Below are positions 18,272 to 26,621 of a stretch of 64,000 nucleotides of DNA, piece after piece. A program made the position numbers and the translations under genes. Source of the DNA: Dechloromonas hankyongensis. Its GTDB lineage: Bacteria; Pseudomonadota; Gammaproteobacteria; Burkholderiales; Rhodocyclaceae. The stretch's first letter is position 1. Each line of letters starts with the position of its first letter. Under the pieces are notes generated by a model. The model was not told the DNA's origin. It searched no databases and was given only the letters and a program-made list of their open reading frames with translations. The stretch spans positions 806,001 through 870,000 of the forward strand of contig NZ_JAKLTN010000002.1 of NCBI RefSeq assembly GCF_022012295.1, written 5' to 3'.

Positions 18272-19225
18272 GTGCGCCTCATTGCCCGTTTCAAGCAATA
18301 CCTATTTCGCTGGCGCAGCGATGGAACGGCGCCGCTCCGCCTGGGCCAGCGCCGCATTTTCATCGTGCCCTCGCGCGGCGGGCTGCTCTTTGCGCTGGCC
18401 CTGGTCGTCATGCTGCTCGGCGCCATCAATTACAACCTGGCGCTCGGCCACGCCCTGGTCTTCCTGCTCGCAGGGCTCGGCATCGCCGGCATGATCCACA
18501 CCTTCCGCAACCTGTTCGGCCTCGTCATCACGCCTGGACACTGCGAGCCGGTCTTTGCCGGGCAAACCGCCTTCTTTCCGCTCGCCCTCGACAACGACCG
18601 CCGCGCACCGCGCCTTGCGCTCGAACTGGCCGCCCAAGCCGGGCTCCCGGTCGAAACCGCCATCGACAGCCTGGATCAGACGCGAATCCGCGTACCGCTG
18701 CAGGCCGGCCAACGCGGCTGGCTGCCATTGCCACGCGTCCGCCTGTCGACCCGTTATCCGCTCGGCCTGTTCACCGCCTGGGCCTACCTGCAGCCCGAGA
18801 TGCGCTGCCTGGTCTATCCGCAGCCGATAGCGGCCCCCTTGCCGGTGACCACGCCCGCTCACAACAACAGCATGCGACACGGTGAAGGTGGCCAGGAAGA
18901 CTTTGCCGGCTTCCGCACCAGGCAACCCGCCGACTCCCTGCGCCACGTCGCCTGGAAGGCCAGTGCCCGAAATGGCGGAGAAGGCCCATTGCTGGTCAAG
19001 GAATTCGCCGGCGGGGCCGAGAGCGAATTGATCGTCGACTGGCAGTTGACCGACCCGGCGCTCCCGACCGACAGCCGCCTGGGCGTGCTGACCGGCTGGA
19101 TCCTGGCCGCCGAGGCGGAGCGCACGCGCTACGGCCTGCGCCTGCCCGGCCTGGCCCTCCCCCCGGCCAGCGGTGACCTGCACCGCCGGCGCTGCCTCGA
19201 AGCACTTGCCCTGTTTCAGCCATGA
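18272..19225 (+). CDS. DUF58 domain protein, membrane-anchored
   Basis: This 317-residue protein has two hydrophobic segments near residues 30-70 (LLFALALVVMLLGAIN and LVFLLAGLGIAGMI). A beta-rich region follows and then the DUF58 hallmark, RHGEGGQEDFAGFRTRQP near 205-225 with RHVAWKASAR. DUF58 proteins are regular partners of MoxR ATPases, but their chemistry is not established. It starts with GTG 18272 and ends in an ATGA overlap with the transglutaminase gene. Confidence 0.9.
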   Translation: MRLIARFKQYLFRWRSDGTAPLRLGQRRIFIVPSRGGLLFALALVVMLLGAINYNLALGHALVFLLAGLGIAGMIHTFRNLFGLVITPGHCEPVFAGQTAFFPLALDNDRRAPRLALELAAQAGLPVETAIDSLDQTRIRVPLQAGQRGWLPLPRVRLSTRYPLGLFTAWAYLQPEMRCLVYPQPIAAPLPVTTPAHNNSMRHGEGGQEDFAGFRTRQPADSLRHVAWKASARNGGEGPLLVKEFAGGAESELIVDWQLTDPALPTDSRLGVLTGWILAAEAERTRYGLRLPGLALPPASGDLHRRRCLEALALFQP

Positions 19226-21159
19226 GCACTCCTGCCCGCCAGGCCCTCGACCGGCACGCGACGCCCTGGCTATTTGTCTGCGCCCTGGCCACCACCGCAC
19301 CGCACGTCGCGCATCAGGGGTACTGGCTGAGCGCCTTGGCCGGGCTGCTGATGCTGTGGGCGTTCCACCTGTGGCGGAAAGACGAACGCCTGCCCAGCCG
19401 CTGGATTCTGCTCCTGCTGGTGGTCGCTGCCTGTAGCGGCATCCTGATCGAATTCCGCACCCTATTCGGTCGGGACGCCGGGGTCGCCATGCTGGTTGTA
19501 TTCATGGCGATGAAACTGCTCGAACTGAAATCGCGGCGCGACGCCATGGTCGTCGTCGTCCTCGGTTATTTCCTCCTCCTCACCCACTACCTCTATTCGC
19601 AAAGCATTCCGACCGGCCTCTGGCTGCTGTTCGCGCTGTGGCTGGTCACCGCCACCCTGGTTCGCCTGCATGGTGGGCCGGCAAGTACGACCAAGGCGAC
19701 TTTGCGTTATGCCGCCGGCCTTTGCCTGCAGGCCATCCCTTTCATGCTGGTGCTCTATCTTCTGTTCCCCCGGATATCCGGCCCGCTGTGGGGCTTGCCC
19801 TCGGATGCCCACGCCGGCAAGACCGGCCTGTCGGACACCATGTCGCCCGGCAGCATTTCGAGCCTGGTGCAGAGCGCCGAAATCGCCTTCCGGGCACGGT
19901 TCGCCGAAGCGGCGCCACCCAAGCACAAGCTCTACTGGCGCGGCCCGGTCATGGAGGAGTTCGATGGCACGATCTGGCGCCCACCGATCAGCCGGAACAC
20001 GGCGACCACCGTGGAAAGCCTGTCGTCCCCCGTCCGCTATGAACTGACCCTGGAGCCGCACAACCAACACTGGATACTGGCCCTGGACGCCCCCGTCCAG
20101 TTGCCGGAAGGCCTGACGCTGAACAGCACCCTGGCGACCGTGCAACGTCTGCCGGTCACCGAACGGCAGCGTTTCCAGCTGGCCGCCAGCCTCGACTACC
20201 GCTACAACGCCAGCGAAGATCCCCGCATCCTCCGCCGCAACCTGACGCTGCCACGCAACGCCAACCCCGAAGCGCACGCCCTCGCCCAACGCTGGCGGGA
20301 CAGCGACAGCCGCCCGCGGGCCATTATCGGCAAGGCGCTGGCGCTGTTCGCTGCCGAATTCACCTACACCCTGCAACCGCCGCTACTCGGCGACAACGGC
20401 ATCGACGAATTCCTGTTCAGGAGCAAGCGCGGTTTCTGCGAACACTACGCTGGCGCCTTCGTGTTCCTGATGCGGGCCGCCGGCATTCCCGCCCGCGTCG
20501 TCAGCGGCTATCAGGGCGGCGAATTCAACCCGCTCGACGCTTACCTCGTGGTCAGGCAATCCGACGCCCACGCCTGGGCCGAGGTCTGGCTCGACGGCCA
20601 GGGCTGGGTGCGCGTCGATCCGACCGCTGCCGTCTCGCCGGCCCGCATCGAAACCGGCATCGCCGACGCGCTACCCTTCGGTGAACCGCTACCCGCCCTC
20701 GTGCAATGGCGCGCTGACTGGCTGCGCACCCTGCGCTACCGCTGGGAGGCAGTCAATAACGCGTGGAACCAGCATATCCTCGGCTACGATCCGCAACGGC
20801 AGCGCGAGTTACTCTCTCGCCTTGGCCTCCCAGATACCGACTGGCGCAGCCTGGCGACGCTGCTCGGCATCGCGTGCAGCCTGCTCGTCGCGACCATGAT
20901 GGCGTGGACGCTGTATCAACGACCACGTACCGACCCCGCCCTGCAACTTTGGCAAAAAGCGCTGCTCCAACTGGCGCGAAGACAGGTAGACTGCGCGCCC
21001 TGGGAAACGCCGACGGCATTGGCGCAGCGGGTGCGGGAACAATGCCCGGACCTCGCTGAATCCTTCCAGAACGTCGTCGACGCCTATCTGCAGGCGCGCT
21101 ACGGCAAATCCAATAACGACCTGAGCTCCCTGCGCGAAGCCGTCGCGCAACTGAGATGA
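19222..21159 (+). CDS. tgpA: TgpA-type membrane transglutaminase (DUF3488/transglutaminase-like/DUF4129)
   Basis: This 645-residue protein has several N-terminal membrane segments (DUF3488). A periplasmic transglutaminase-like domain follows, with the catalytic Cys in RGFCEHYAGAFVFLMRAAG, the His in SDAHAWAEVW and the Asp in VRVDPTAAV. A further membrane segment (LLGIACSLLVATMMAW) and a cytoplasmic DUF4129-like tail end it. The Pseudomonas aeruginosa TgpA homologue is essential and lies beside moxR and DUF58 genes, as here. It probably acts at the cell envelope. It overlaps the next gene by four bases. Confidence 0.92.
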   Translation: MSTPARQALDRHATPWLFVCALATTAPHVAHQGYWLSALAGLLMLWAFHLWRKDERLPSRWILLLLVVAACSGILIEFRTLFGRDAGVAMLVVFMAMKLLELKSRRDAMVVVVLGYFLLLTHYLYSQSIPTGLWLLFALWLVTATLVRLHGGPASTTKATLRYAAGLCLQAIPFMLVLYLLFPRISGPLWGLPSDAHAGKTGLSDTMSPGSISSLVQSAEIAFRARFAEAAPPKHKLYWRGPVMEEFDGTIWRPPISRNTATTVESLSSPVRYELTLEPHNQHWILALDAPVQLPEGLTLNSTLATVQRLPVTERQRFQLAASLDYRYNASEDPRILRRNLTLPRNANPEAHALAQRWRDSDSRPRAIIGKALALFAAEFTYTLQPPLLGDNGIDEFLFRSKRGFCEHYAGAFVFLMRAAGIPARVVSGYQGGEFNPLDAYLVVRQSDAHAWAEVWLDGQGWVRVDPTAAVSPARIETGIADALPFGEPLPALVQWRADWLRTLRYRWEAVNNAWNQHILGYDPQRQRELLSRLGLPDTDWRSLATLLGIACSLLVATMMAWTLYQRPRTDPALQLWQKALLQLARRQVDCAPWETPTALAQRVREQCPDLAESFQNVVDAYLQARYGKSNNDLSSLREAVAQLR

Positions 21160-22205
21160 TGAACGCGATCCCCAAGAACGCCCTTGCTGCACTCCTCCTT
21201 GCCTGCATCACCGGCCTCGGCCACGCGGCCACGCCGCCCGCCAGCTTTGCCGACGACCCGGCGGTAATCGACTTCGCCCGCGACCTGGAGCAGCGCCACG
21301 GTTTCAATGCCGACACCCTGCTCGGCCAGTTCGCCCAGACCCGGCCCAATGCCAAGGTTCTGCAACTGATCAAGCCGCCGACCTCGCCCCTGCAACGTTC
21401 ATGGGAACGCTATCGGCCGCGCTTCCTGAACGACCGCCGCATCGACGGCGGCGTGCGCTTCTGGCAGGAAAACGAGGGAGCCCTGGTCAAGGCCAGCGCC
21501 CTGTATGGCGTGCCGCCGGAAATCATCGTCGCCATCATCGGCGTCGAAACGGAATATGGCCGCAATACCGGCGGCTTCCGCGTGCTCGAAGCGCTCGCCA
21601 CGCTCGCCTTCAAATACCCGCAGCGCGCCGAATTTTTCCGCACCGAACTGGAGCAGTTCCTGCTCCTTTCCCGCGAGAACGGCCTCGACCCGCTCACCGT
21701 CAAGGGTTCCTTCGCCGGCGCCATCGGTATCCCGCAATTCATGCCGGGCAGCCAACGACGCTATGCCGTCGACTTCGATGGCGACCAGCGCGTCGATCTC
21801 GGCAACAGCGTCGACGACGCCATCGGCAGCGTCGGCCGTTTTCTCGAGCAGCACGGCTGGCAGGCCGGGCAAGCCATTGCCGTGCCGGCGGCAACTAACG
21901 GCGAGCTAGACCCGACGCTGCTCCAGACCGGCCTCCGCCCCAGCCTGAAGGTTGCCGACCTCGCCAGCAAAGGTGTGCGGGCCGACACCGACCCGCAAGG
22001 CACGGTGGCGCTGATCGATCTGGTATCGCCGGGCAAGGACACCGAATACTGGCTTGGTTTCGAGAACTTCTATGTAATTACCCGCTACAACCGCTCGAGC
22101 TTCTACGCGATGTCGGTTTTCCAGCTCGGCGAAGAAATCCGCAACCGGCTGTGTGTCCAGCTGCCGGCTACAACAGAGAGTCGCGGGAGATATTGCCGCG
22201 CTTGA
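21156..22205 (+). CDS. mltB: Lytic murein transglycosylase B
   Basis: This 349-residue periplasmic transglycosylase has a signal peptide (about 1-23, ending GLGHA) without a lipobox. The catalytic glutamate is in IIGVETEYGRN, followed by GSFAGAIGIPQFMPGSQ, typical of MltB (family GH103). It cleaves the MurNAc-GlcNAc bond, forming 1,6-anhydro ends. Two ATGs lie side by side (21156, 21159), overlapping the previous stop. The last 38 bases overlap the 3' end of rpoS on the other strand. The corresponding tail (TTESRGRYCRA) looks non-conserved. Confidence 0.94.
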   Translation: MMNAIPKNALAALLLACITGLGHAATPPASFADDPAVIDFARDLEQRHGFNADTLLGQFAQTRPNAKVLQLIKPPTSPLQRSWERYRPRFLNDRRIDGGVRFWQENEGALVKASALYGVPPEIIVAIIGVETEYGRNTGGFRVLEALATLAFKYPQRAEFFRTELEQFLLLSRENGLDPLTVKGSFAGAIGIPQFMPGSQRRYAVDFDGDQRVDLGNSVDDAIGSVGRFLEQHGWQAGQAIAVPAATNGELDPTLLQTGLRPSLKVADLASKGVRADTDPQGTVALIDLVSPGKDTEYWLGFENFYVITRYNRSSFYAMSVFQLGEEIRNRLCVQLPATTESRGRYCRA

Positions 22206-23097
22206 TGATCTTGCGCAGACGATCCAATCCTTCGATCTGGATCTGGCGGACCCGTTCGCGGGTCAGCCCGAGGTCGGTGGCAATGGCGTCCAGCGTTGCC
22301 ACGTCCGCTCCGTTGAGGCCGTAGCGGCGTTCGATCACCGAGCGCTGGCGCTCCGACAGCTGCTCCAACCAGTCATCGACCAGCGAACCGATTTCGCTTT
22401 CCTGCAACAGGGATTCCGGGTCGGCCCCGCTGTCGTCGGCGATGACCTCGCCGATGGTGTGATTGGGATCGATTTCCAGCGGTGCATCGAGCGACGCGAT
22501 GTGTTCGTTGAGCGACAGGATGCGCCGGACGTCGTCGACCGGCCGGTCGATCAGCGCGGCGATGCGCTCCACCGTCGAGTCGCGCTTGTCAGCCGATTCC
22601 AGGTGCCGCATGGCGCGCAGCACGACATTGATTTCCTTGACGATATGAACCGGCAGCCGGATGGTGCGCGACTGGTTCATGATGCCGCGCTCGATATTCT
22701 GGCGTATCCACCAGGTGGCATAGGTCGAAAACCGGAAGCCGCGCTCCGGATCGAACTTTTCCAGCGCATGAATCAGTCCGAGATTGCCTTCCTCAACCAG
22801 ATCGAGCAAGGGAATGCCGCGGTTCAGGTAATGCTTGGCGATATTCACGACCAGCCGCAGATTGTGCTCGATCATGCGCTGGCGGGCGGCAAAATCGCCC
22901 TGGCGCACTAGGCGCGAGGTTGCCAGCTCCTCTTCCGGCGTCAGCAGCGGCTTGGCGCCGATTTCGGTCAGGTAAAGCTGGGTGACGTCCTCAAGCAACT
23001 CGAATTCCGGCGCCACGACCTCCGGTTCCGGCGGCAGCAGGGATTCATCGGGCTGCCCCTCGAAATCGTCCTCCATGCTGTCGCCGCTGGTGCTCAT
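22168..23097 (-). CDS. rpoS: RNA polymerase stationary-phase sigma factor RpoS
   Basis: This 309-residue sigma-70 family factor has region 1.2 (DVTQLYLTEIG), region 2 (RLVVNIAKHYLNRG, DLVEEGNLGLIHALEKFD, FSTYATWWIRQNIERG), region 3, and region 4 (LDAIATDLGLTRERVRQIQIEGLDRLRK). Lack of a long region 1.1 and position after nlpD identify RpoS rather than RpoD. It drives the general stress and stationary-phase regulon. It overlaps nlpD by ATGA. In other bacteria a major rpoS promoter lies inside nlpD. Its 3' end runs into the mltB 3' end. Confidence 0.96.
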   Translation of the reverse strand: MSTSGDSMEDDFEGQPDESLLPPEPEVVAPEFELLEDVTQLYLTEIGAKPLLTPEEELATSRLVRQGDFAARQRMIEHNLRLVVNIAKHYLNRGIPLLDLVEEGNLGLIHALEKFDPERGFRFSTYATWWIRQNIERGIMNQSRTIRLPVHIVKEINVVLRAMRHLESADKRDSTVERIAALIDRPVDDVRRILSLNEHIASLDAPLEIDPNHTIGEVIADDSGADPESLLQESEIGSLVDDWLEQLSERQRSVIERRYGLNGADVATLDAIATDLGLTRERVRQIQIEGLDRLRKIIKRGNISRDSLL

Positions 23098-24014
23098 CGT
23101 TTCGGTAAATACCCGGAGGGATCGACCGGCTTGCCTTGCCGGCGAATTTCAAAGTGCAGCTTGACCGATTCGGCATCGGTATTACCCATTTCCGCGATCT
23201 TCTGACCACGGCTGACCTGCTGCCCTTCCTTGACCAGTATCTTGCGGTTGTGGGCATAAGCCGACAGGAAGGTGGTGTTGTGCTTGACGATCACCAGCTC
23301 GCCAAAGCCGCGCAGGCCGCTCCCGGCATAGACGACCTTGCCATCCCCGGCGGCCAGGACCGGGTCGCCCGCCTTGCCGGCGAAATCCAGCCCCTTGTTG
23401 CCGGAGTCGCTGTACGGCACGGTCACCTTGGCCGTACTCGGCCACATCCAGGCCACATCGTCCGGACCAGCAGCGACCGCCGGTGCAGCGGGCGGAGTCG
23501 GTGCCTCGGGCTTCGCTTCCGGCTTGGCTTCGACTGGCTTGACCGGCTCGGCCTGCTTATTCAGTCGGGCATAGGCTTCATCCGAATACGGCTCCTTGCC
23601 CACCCGCGGTTCGCGCTTCACGCTGCCGGAACTGGCGGGCGGCATACCTGCCGGCTGGTCGAGCGAACGCGTCTCGACACCGGAACCCGTCGCAATCGGC
23701 TTGCTAACCGCACCATCTACCGGCTCGGCCGCACCCGGCGGAATCACCCGCAAAACCTGCCCCTCCTTGATGGCCGACGGATTGGCGATATTGTTCCAGG
23801 CCGCGATATCGCGGTGATCCTGGCCGTTATCCAGGGCAATGCGATACAAGGTATCGCCGCGCTTGACGGTGTAATAGCCCGGGCCGACCGGCTGTGCTGC
23901 AGCGGTCGAACGCGGCGTAGCCGTACCTGCCCGATCCACGGTCGGCGCCGGTTGCTGGGAGAGACAGCCCGCCAGCAACGCAGCCGGGAAGAGTACAGCG
24001 ACGAGACGAATCAT
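23094..24014 (-). CDS. nlpD: NlpD-type lipoprotein, LysM plus degenerate LytM/M23 domain
   Basis: This 306-residue protein has a lipoprotein signal with lipobox LLAGC (Cys17). A LysM domain (about 47-94, [14 protein letters not shown]) and a proline/alanine-rich linker follow, then a C-terminal M23 domain (about 200-303). The peptidase centre is degenerate: the H-x3-D motif reads NKGLD and metal ligands are incomplete. This matches NlpD, an activator of amidase AmiC rather than an active peptidase. It lies between pcm and rpoS with 4-base overlaps on both sides. Confidence 0.93.
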   Translation of the reverse strand: MIRLVAVLFPAALLAGCLSQQPAPTVDRAGTATPRSTAAAQPVGPGYYTVKRGDTLYRIALDNGQDHRDIAAWNNIANPSAIKEGQVLRVIPPGAAEPVDGAVSKPIATGSGVETRSLDQPAGMPPASSGSVKREPRVGKEPYSDEAYARLNKQAEPVKPVEAKPEAKPEAPTPPAAPAVAAGPDDVAWMWPSTAKVTVPYSDSGNKGLDFAGKAGDPVLAAGDGKVVYAGSGLRGFGELVIVKHNTTFLSAYAHNRKILVKEGQQVSRGQKIAEMGNTDAESVKLHFEIRRQGKPVDPSGYLPKR

Positions 24015-24643
24015 TGTGTTCCTGACAGTAGCGGGACAAAGCGTACGGCGTCGAGCCGGGTTTCGACATATCCCTGCGCCGTATGTTCGATGAAACTAAG
24101 ATACTGCTCTCCAGCCCCTACTGGCAAGACCAGACGGCCGCCGGGTGCCAGTTGCTGCAGCAAGGCCGGCGGCACCTGCGTACCGGCGGCGGCAACGATG
24201 ATGCTGTCGAACGGTCCCGCCTCCGGCAATCCGAACTGCCCATCGGCATGTTTCAGTCGGACGTTGAATTGCTGCAAGGTCCGCATGTTGGCCTTGGCCT
24301 TTTCCAGCAGCGGCCCCAGACGTTCGACGGCATACACCTCGTTGGTCAGCTGCGCCAGAACGGCGGCCTGGTAGCCGCAGCCGGCACCGATTTCCAGCGT
24401 CTTGCCCAAGGTTTTCCGGCCATTGAGCAACAGTTCGATCATGCGGGCGACGACATACGGCTGCGAAATCGTCTGCCCCATGCCGAGCGGCAGGGCGGTG
24501 TCCTCGTAGGCCCGCGAAGCCAGAGCTTCCTCGACGAAGACATGACGCGGCACCGCCGCCATGGCTTTGAGGACCGCCTCGTTGCGTATGCCTTTTTCGC
24601 GCAGCCGTTCGATCATGCGCGCCCGGGTACGCTGCGAAGTCAT
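24011..24643 (-). CDS. pcm: Protein-L-isoaspartate O-methyltransferase
   Basis: This 210-residue SAM-dependent methyltransferase repairs isoaspartyl residues in damaged proteins. The SAM-binding motif is [14 protein letters not shown], preceded by the family block [18 protein letters not shown]. The C-terminal [12 protein letters not shown] resembles E. coli Pcm. ATG 24643 aligns with the E. coli start. A GTG at 24673 would give a 220-residue protein whose start overlaps the surE stop as GTGA, and this is a real alternative. surE-pcm-nlpD-rpoS is a classical stress operon. Confidence 0.93.
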   Translation of the reverse strand: MTSQRTRARMIERLREKGIRNEAVLKAMAAVPRHVFVEEALASRAYEDTALPLGMGQTISQPYVVARMIELLLNGRKTLGKTLEIGAGCGYQAAVLAQLTNEVYAVERLGPLLEKAKANMRTLQQFNVRLKHADGQFGLPEAGPFDSIIVAAAGTQVPPALLQQLAPGGRLVLPVGAGEQYLSFIEHTAQGYVETRLDAVRFVPLLSGTQ

Positions 24644-24669
24644 GCCAATGCCGTGCAACACCGTGTGAC

Positions 24670-25410
24670 TCACTCCATCCACTTGATAATGGCAGGCACC
24701 TGCGCCGAATGCGTCAGATCGATCTGCAGCGGCGTGATCGACACGCAGCCCCGCTCGACGGCATTGAAGTCCGTTCCCGGCCCGGCATCGGCTGCTGCGC
24801 CGGCTGCCCCGATCCAATAAAGCGTTTCGTTGCGTGGCGACACCGTCTTGACGACCGGCTCCGCCTTGTGGCGCCGCCCGAGACGCGTCACTTCGGTTCC
24901 CTGCAATTCGGAATAGGGAATATCGGGAACATTCACATTGAGTAAGACCGGGACTTTCATCGGTTGCCGAATAAAGCGCTCGACCAATTGCCGCGCCACC
25001 AATCCGGCCGACGCGAAATTCCTGCCTTCGAAACTGGTCAGCGAAATGGCAATCGACGGAATACCCAGCAAATACCCTTCGGTTGCAGCAGCCACGGTCC
25101 CGGAATAAATCGTATCGTCCCCCATGTTGGCACCATTATTTATTCCGGAAACGATAATATCCGGCAAGCTGCCCAGCATCCCGGTAACTGCCAAATGGAC
25201 GCAATCGGTAGGCGTGCCGTTCACAAAATGAAACCCGTTCGCCGCCTTTTTCAAATGCAGCGGCCGGTCCAGGGTCAGCGAATTGCTGGCGCCACTGCGA
25301 TTCTGTTCCGGAGCAACGACAACCAACTCGCCCAGGTCGCCCAAGGTATCGGCCAGAGCACTGAGCCCTGGCGCGAAATAACCGTCATCGTTACTCAGCA
25401 GAATACGCAT
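24670..25410 (-). CDS. surE: 5'/3'-nucleotidase SurE
   Basis: This 246-residue nucleotidase begins with the metal site [16 protein letters not shown]. It shows [12 protein letters not shown] and [23 protein letters not shown], all SurE signatures. It hydrolyses nucleoside monophosphates and short polyphosphates in stationary phase. It starts 3 nt after the H-NS-like gene and is followed by pcm, so hns-surE-pcm-nlpD-rpoS forms one run of closely packed genes. Confidence 0.96.
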   Translation of the reverse strand: MRILLSNDDGYFAPGLSALADTLGDLGELVVVAPEQNRSGASNSLTLDRPLHLKKAANGFHFVNGTPTDCVHLAVTGMLGSLPDIIVSGINNGANMGDDTIYSGTVAAATEGYLLGIPSIAISLTSFEGRNFASAGLVARQLVERFIRQPMKVPVLLNVNVPDIPYSELQGTEVTRLGRRHKAEPVVKTVSPRNETLYWIGAAGAAADAGPGTDFNAVERGCVSITPLQIDLTHSAQVPAIIKWME

Positions 25411-25413
25411 AAA

Positions 25414-25731
25414 TCAAACCAACAGGCTTTCCAGAGTTTTACCATCGCCCAACCACGCCTCGACCCATTTGGGTTTACGACCGCGACCGGTCCATTCCAG
25501 TTCGGCATTTTCGGGATGGCGATATTTGACTTTGACCTTGTTACCCGAAGGGACTTTTACCTTCGCTTCCTTGGCCAACAATTCCTCAATGGCATAACCG
25601 CGGGATTTGGCGAATGCGCGCAGTTCATTCAGGACATTAACTTTTTCCTGGGCTTCACGGCGTTTAATTTCGGCCGGAATCTGTTGCTGCAAATCGCGCA
25701 ACTGGGAAACGTTCAAATTAGACAAATCCAT
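25414..25731 (-). CDS. H-NS family DNA-binding protein
   Basis: This 105-residue protein has an N-terminal coiled-coil oligomerisation region (about 1-50, MDLSNLNVSQLRDLQQQ). The C-terminal H-NS DNA-binding motif is ELEWTGRGRKPKWVEAWL. Such proteins bind curved AT-rich DNA and silence horizontally acquired genes; many betaproteobacteria encode several. A strong GGAGG site precedes ATG 25731, and the upstream region is unusually AT-rich, which suggests autoregulation. It sits directly upstream of surE, 3 nt apart. Confidence 0.93.
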   Translation of the reverse strand: MDLSNLNVSQLRDLQQQIPAEIKRREAQEKVNVLNELRAFAKSRGYAIEELLAKEAKVKVPSGNKVKVKYRHPENAELEWTGRGRKPKWVEAWLGDGKTLESLLV

Positions 25732-25800
25732 GATTACCTCCTTAATTAAACTGTAGCGATAATTTAATTTGTCCCAATATATTTTTCAACGCTATAAATT

Positions 25801-25822
25801 AAAAAACCGGCCAAGGCCGGTT
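25801..25822 (-). terminator. Terminator of tRNA-Pro
   Basis: AACCGGCC (25805-25812) pairs with GGCCGGTT (25815-25822). On the minus strand a T6 run (25806-25801) follows. It closes the thrS-to-tRNA-Pro block and insulates the hns operon. Confidence 0.85.
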
Positions 25823-25830
25823 AATTAATT

Positions 25831-25908
<78 letters not shown>

Positions 25909-25944
25909 CACGAGCCCTGCATTATATCTGAAACTCAGCCGTTT

Positions 25945-26322
25945 TCACAGCTGCAACATATCAATAATGGATTTCAATTCACCGCGCAGGCCACCCGGCA
26001 TCTTCGCAGCTTCCGGAACATCGACCGCAGCCACTTCGACCGCACCGCCTTCGTCCAGCCTGTTGCGGGCACCACTGATCGTAAAGCCCTGATTGTAAAG
26101 AAGCTCGCGAATCCGGCGCACCAGCAGCACTTCATGATGCTGGTAATAGCGACGGTTACCCCGCCGCTTGACCGGCTTCAGCTGGTTGAATTCCTGCTCC
26201 CAATAGCGCAGCACATGAGGTTTGACGCCGCACAACTCGCTGACCTCACCGATCGTGAAGTAGCGTTTGGCGGGGATCGGCGGCAATTCATCGCCGCCCG
26301 CAGTTTTATGCCGCGGTTCCAT
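25945..26322 (-). CDS. MerR-family transcriptional regulator
   Basis: This 125-residue protein has a MerR-type winged helix: [25 protein letters not shown] (about 21-45), then [23 protein letters not shown]. It has no cysteine cluster or effector domain after the short dimerisation helix, so the signal is unknown. Small MerR proteins of this type regularly follow ihfA in proteobacteria. The start overlaps the ihfA end by 17 nt. tRNA-Pro lies 37 nt downstream. Confidence 0.9.
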   Translation of the reverse strand: MEPRHKTAGGDELPPIPAKRYFTIGEVSELCGVKPHVLRYWEQEFNQLKPVKRRGNRRYYQHHEVLLVRRIRELLYNQGFTISGARNRLDEGGAVEVAAVDVPEAAKMPGGLRGELKSIIDMLQL

Positions 26323-26608
26323 CGAAGGCTAATTCAACATCCGATTTGAGTTTCTGGCTGGCATGGAAGGTCACGACACGACGTGCCGTAATGGGGATTT
26401 CCTGGCCGGTCTTGGGGTTGCGCCCCGGGCGTTGCGGCTTGTCGCGCAATTGAAAATTGCCGAAACCGGACAGCTTGACGCCATCCCCGGTTTCCAGCGC
26501 ATTACGGATTTCTTCGAAGAAAGCCTCAACCATGTCCTTGGCCTCCCGCTTGTTGAGGCCCACTTTTTCAAACAACAGGTCGGCGAGTTCGGCTTTTGTC
26601 AGCGTCAT
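26306..26608 (-). CDS. ihfA: Integration host factor alpha subunit
   Basis: This 100-residue HU/IHF-family DNA-bending protein shows [20 protein letters not shown] at the N-terminus and [21 protein letters not shown], the DNA-binding arm. IHF bends DNA for recombination and for sigma-54 promoters, one of which is in this window. ATG 26608 (protein MTLTKAEL) is chosen, because the longer open frame upstream overlaps pheT. It follows pheT by 13 nt, as in E. coli. Confidence 0.96.
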   Translation of the reverse strand: MTLTKAELADLLFEKVGLNKREAKDMVEAFFEEIRNALETGDGVKLSGFGNFQLRDKPQRPGRNPKTGQEIPITARRVVTFHASQKLKSDVELAFDGTAA

Positions 26609-26621
26609 CGTTATTGTTCCG

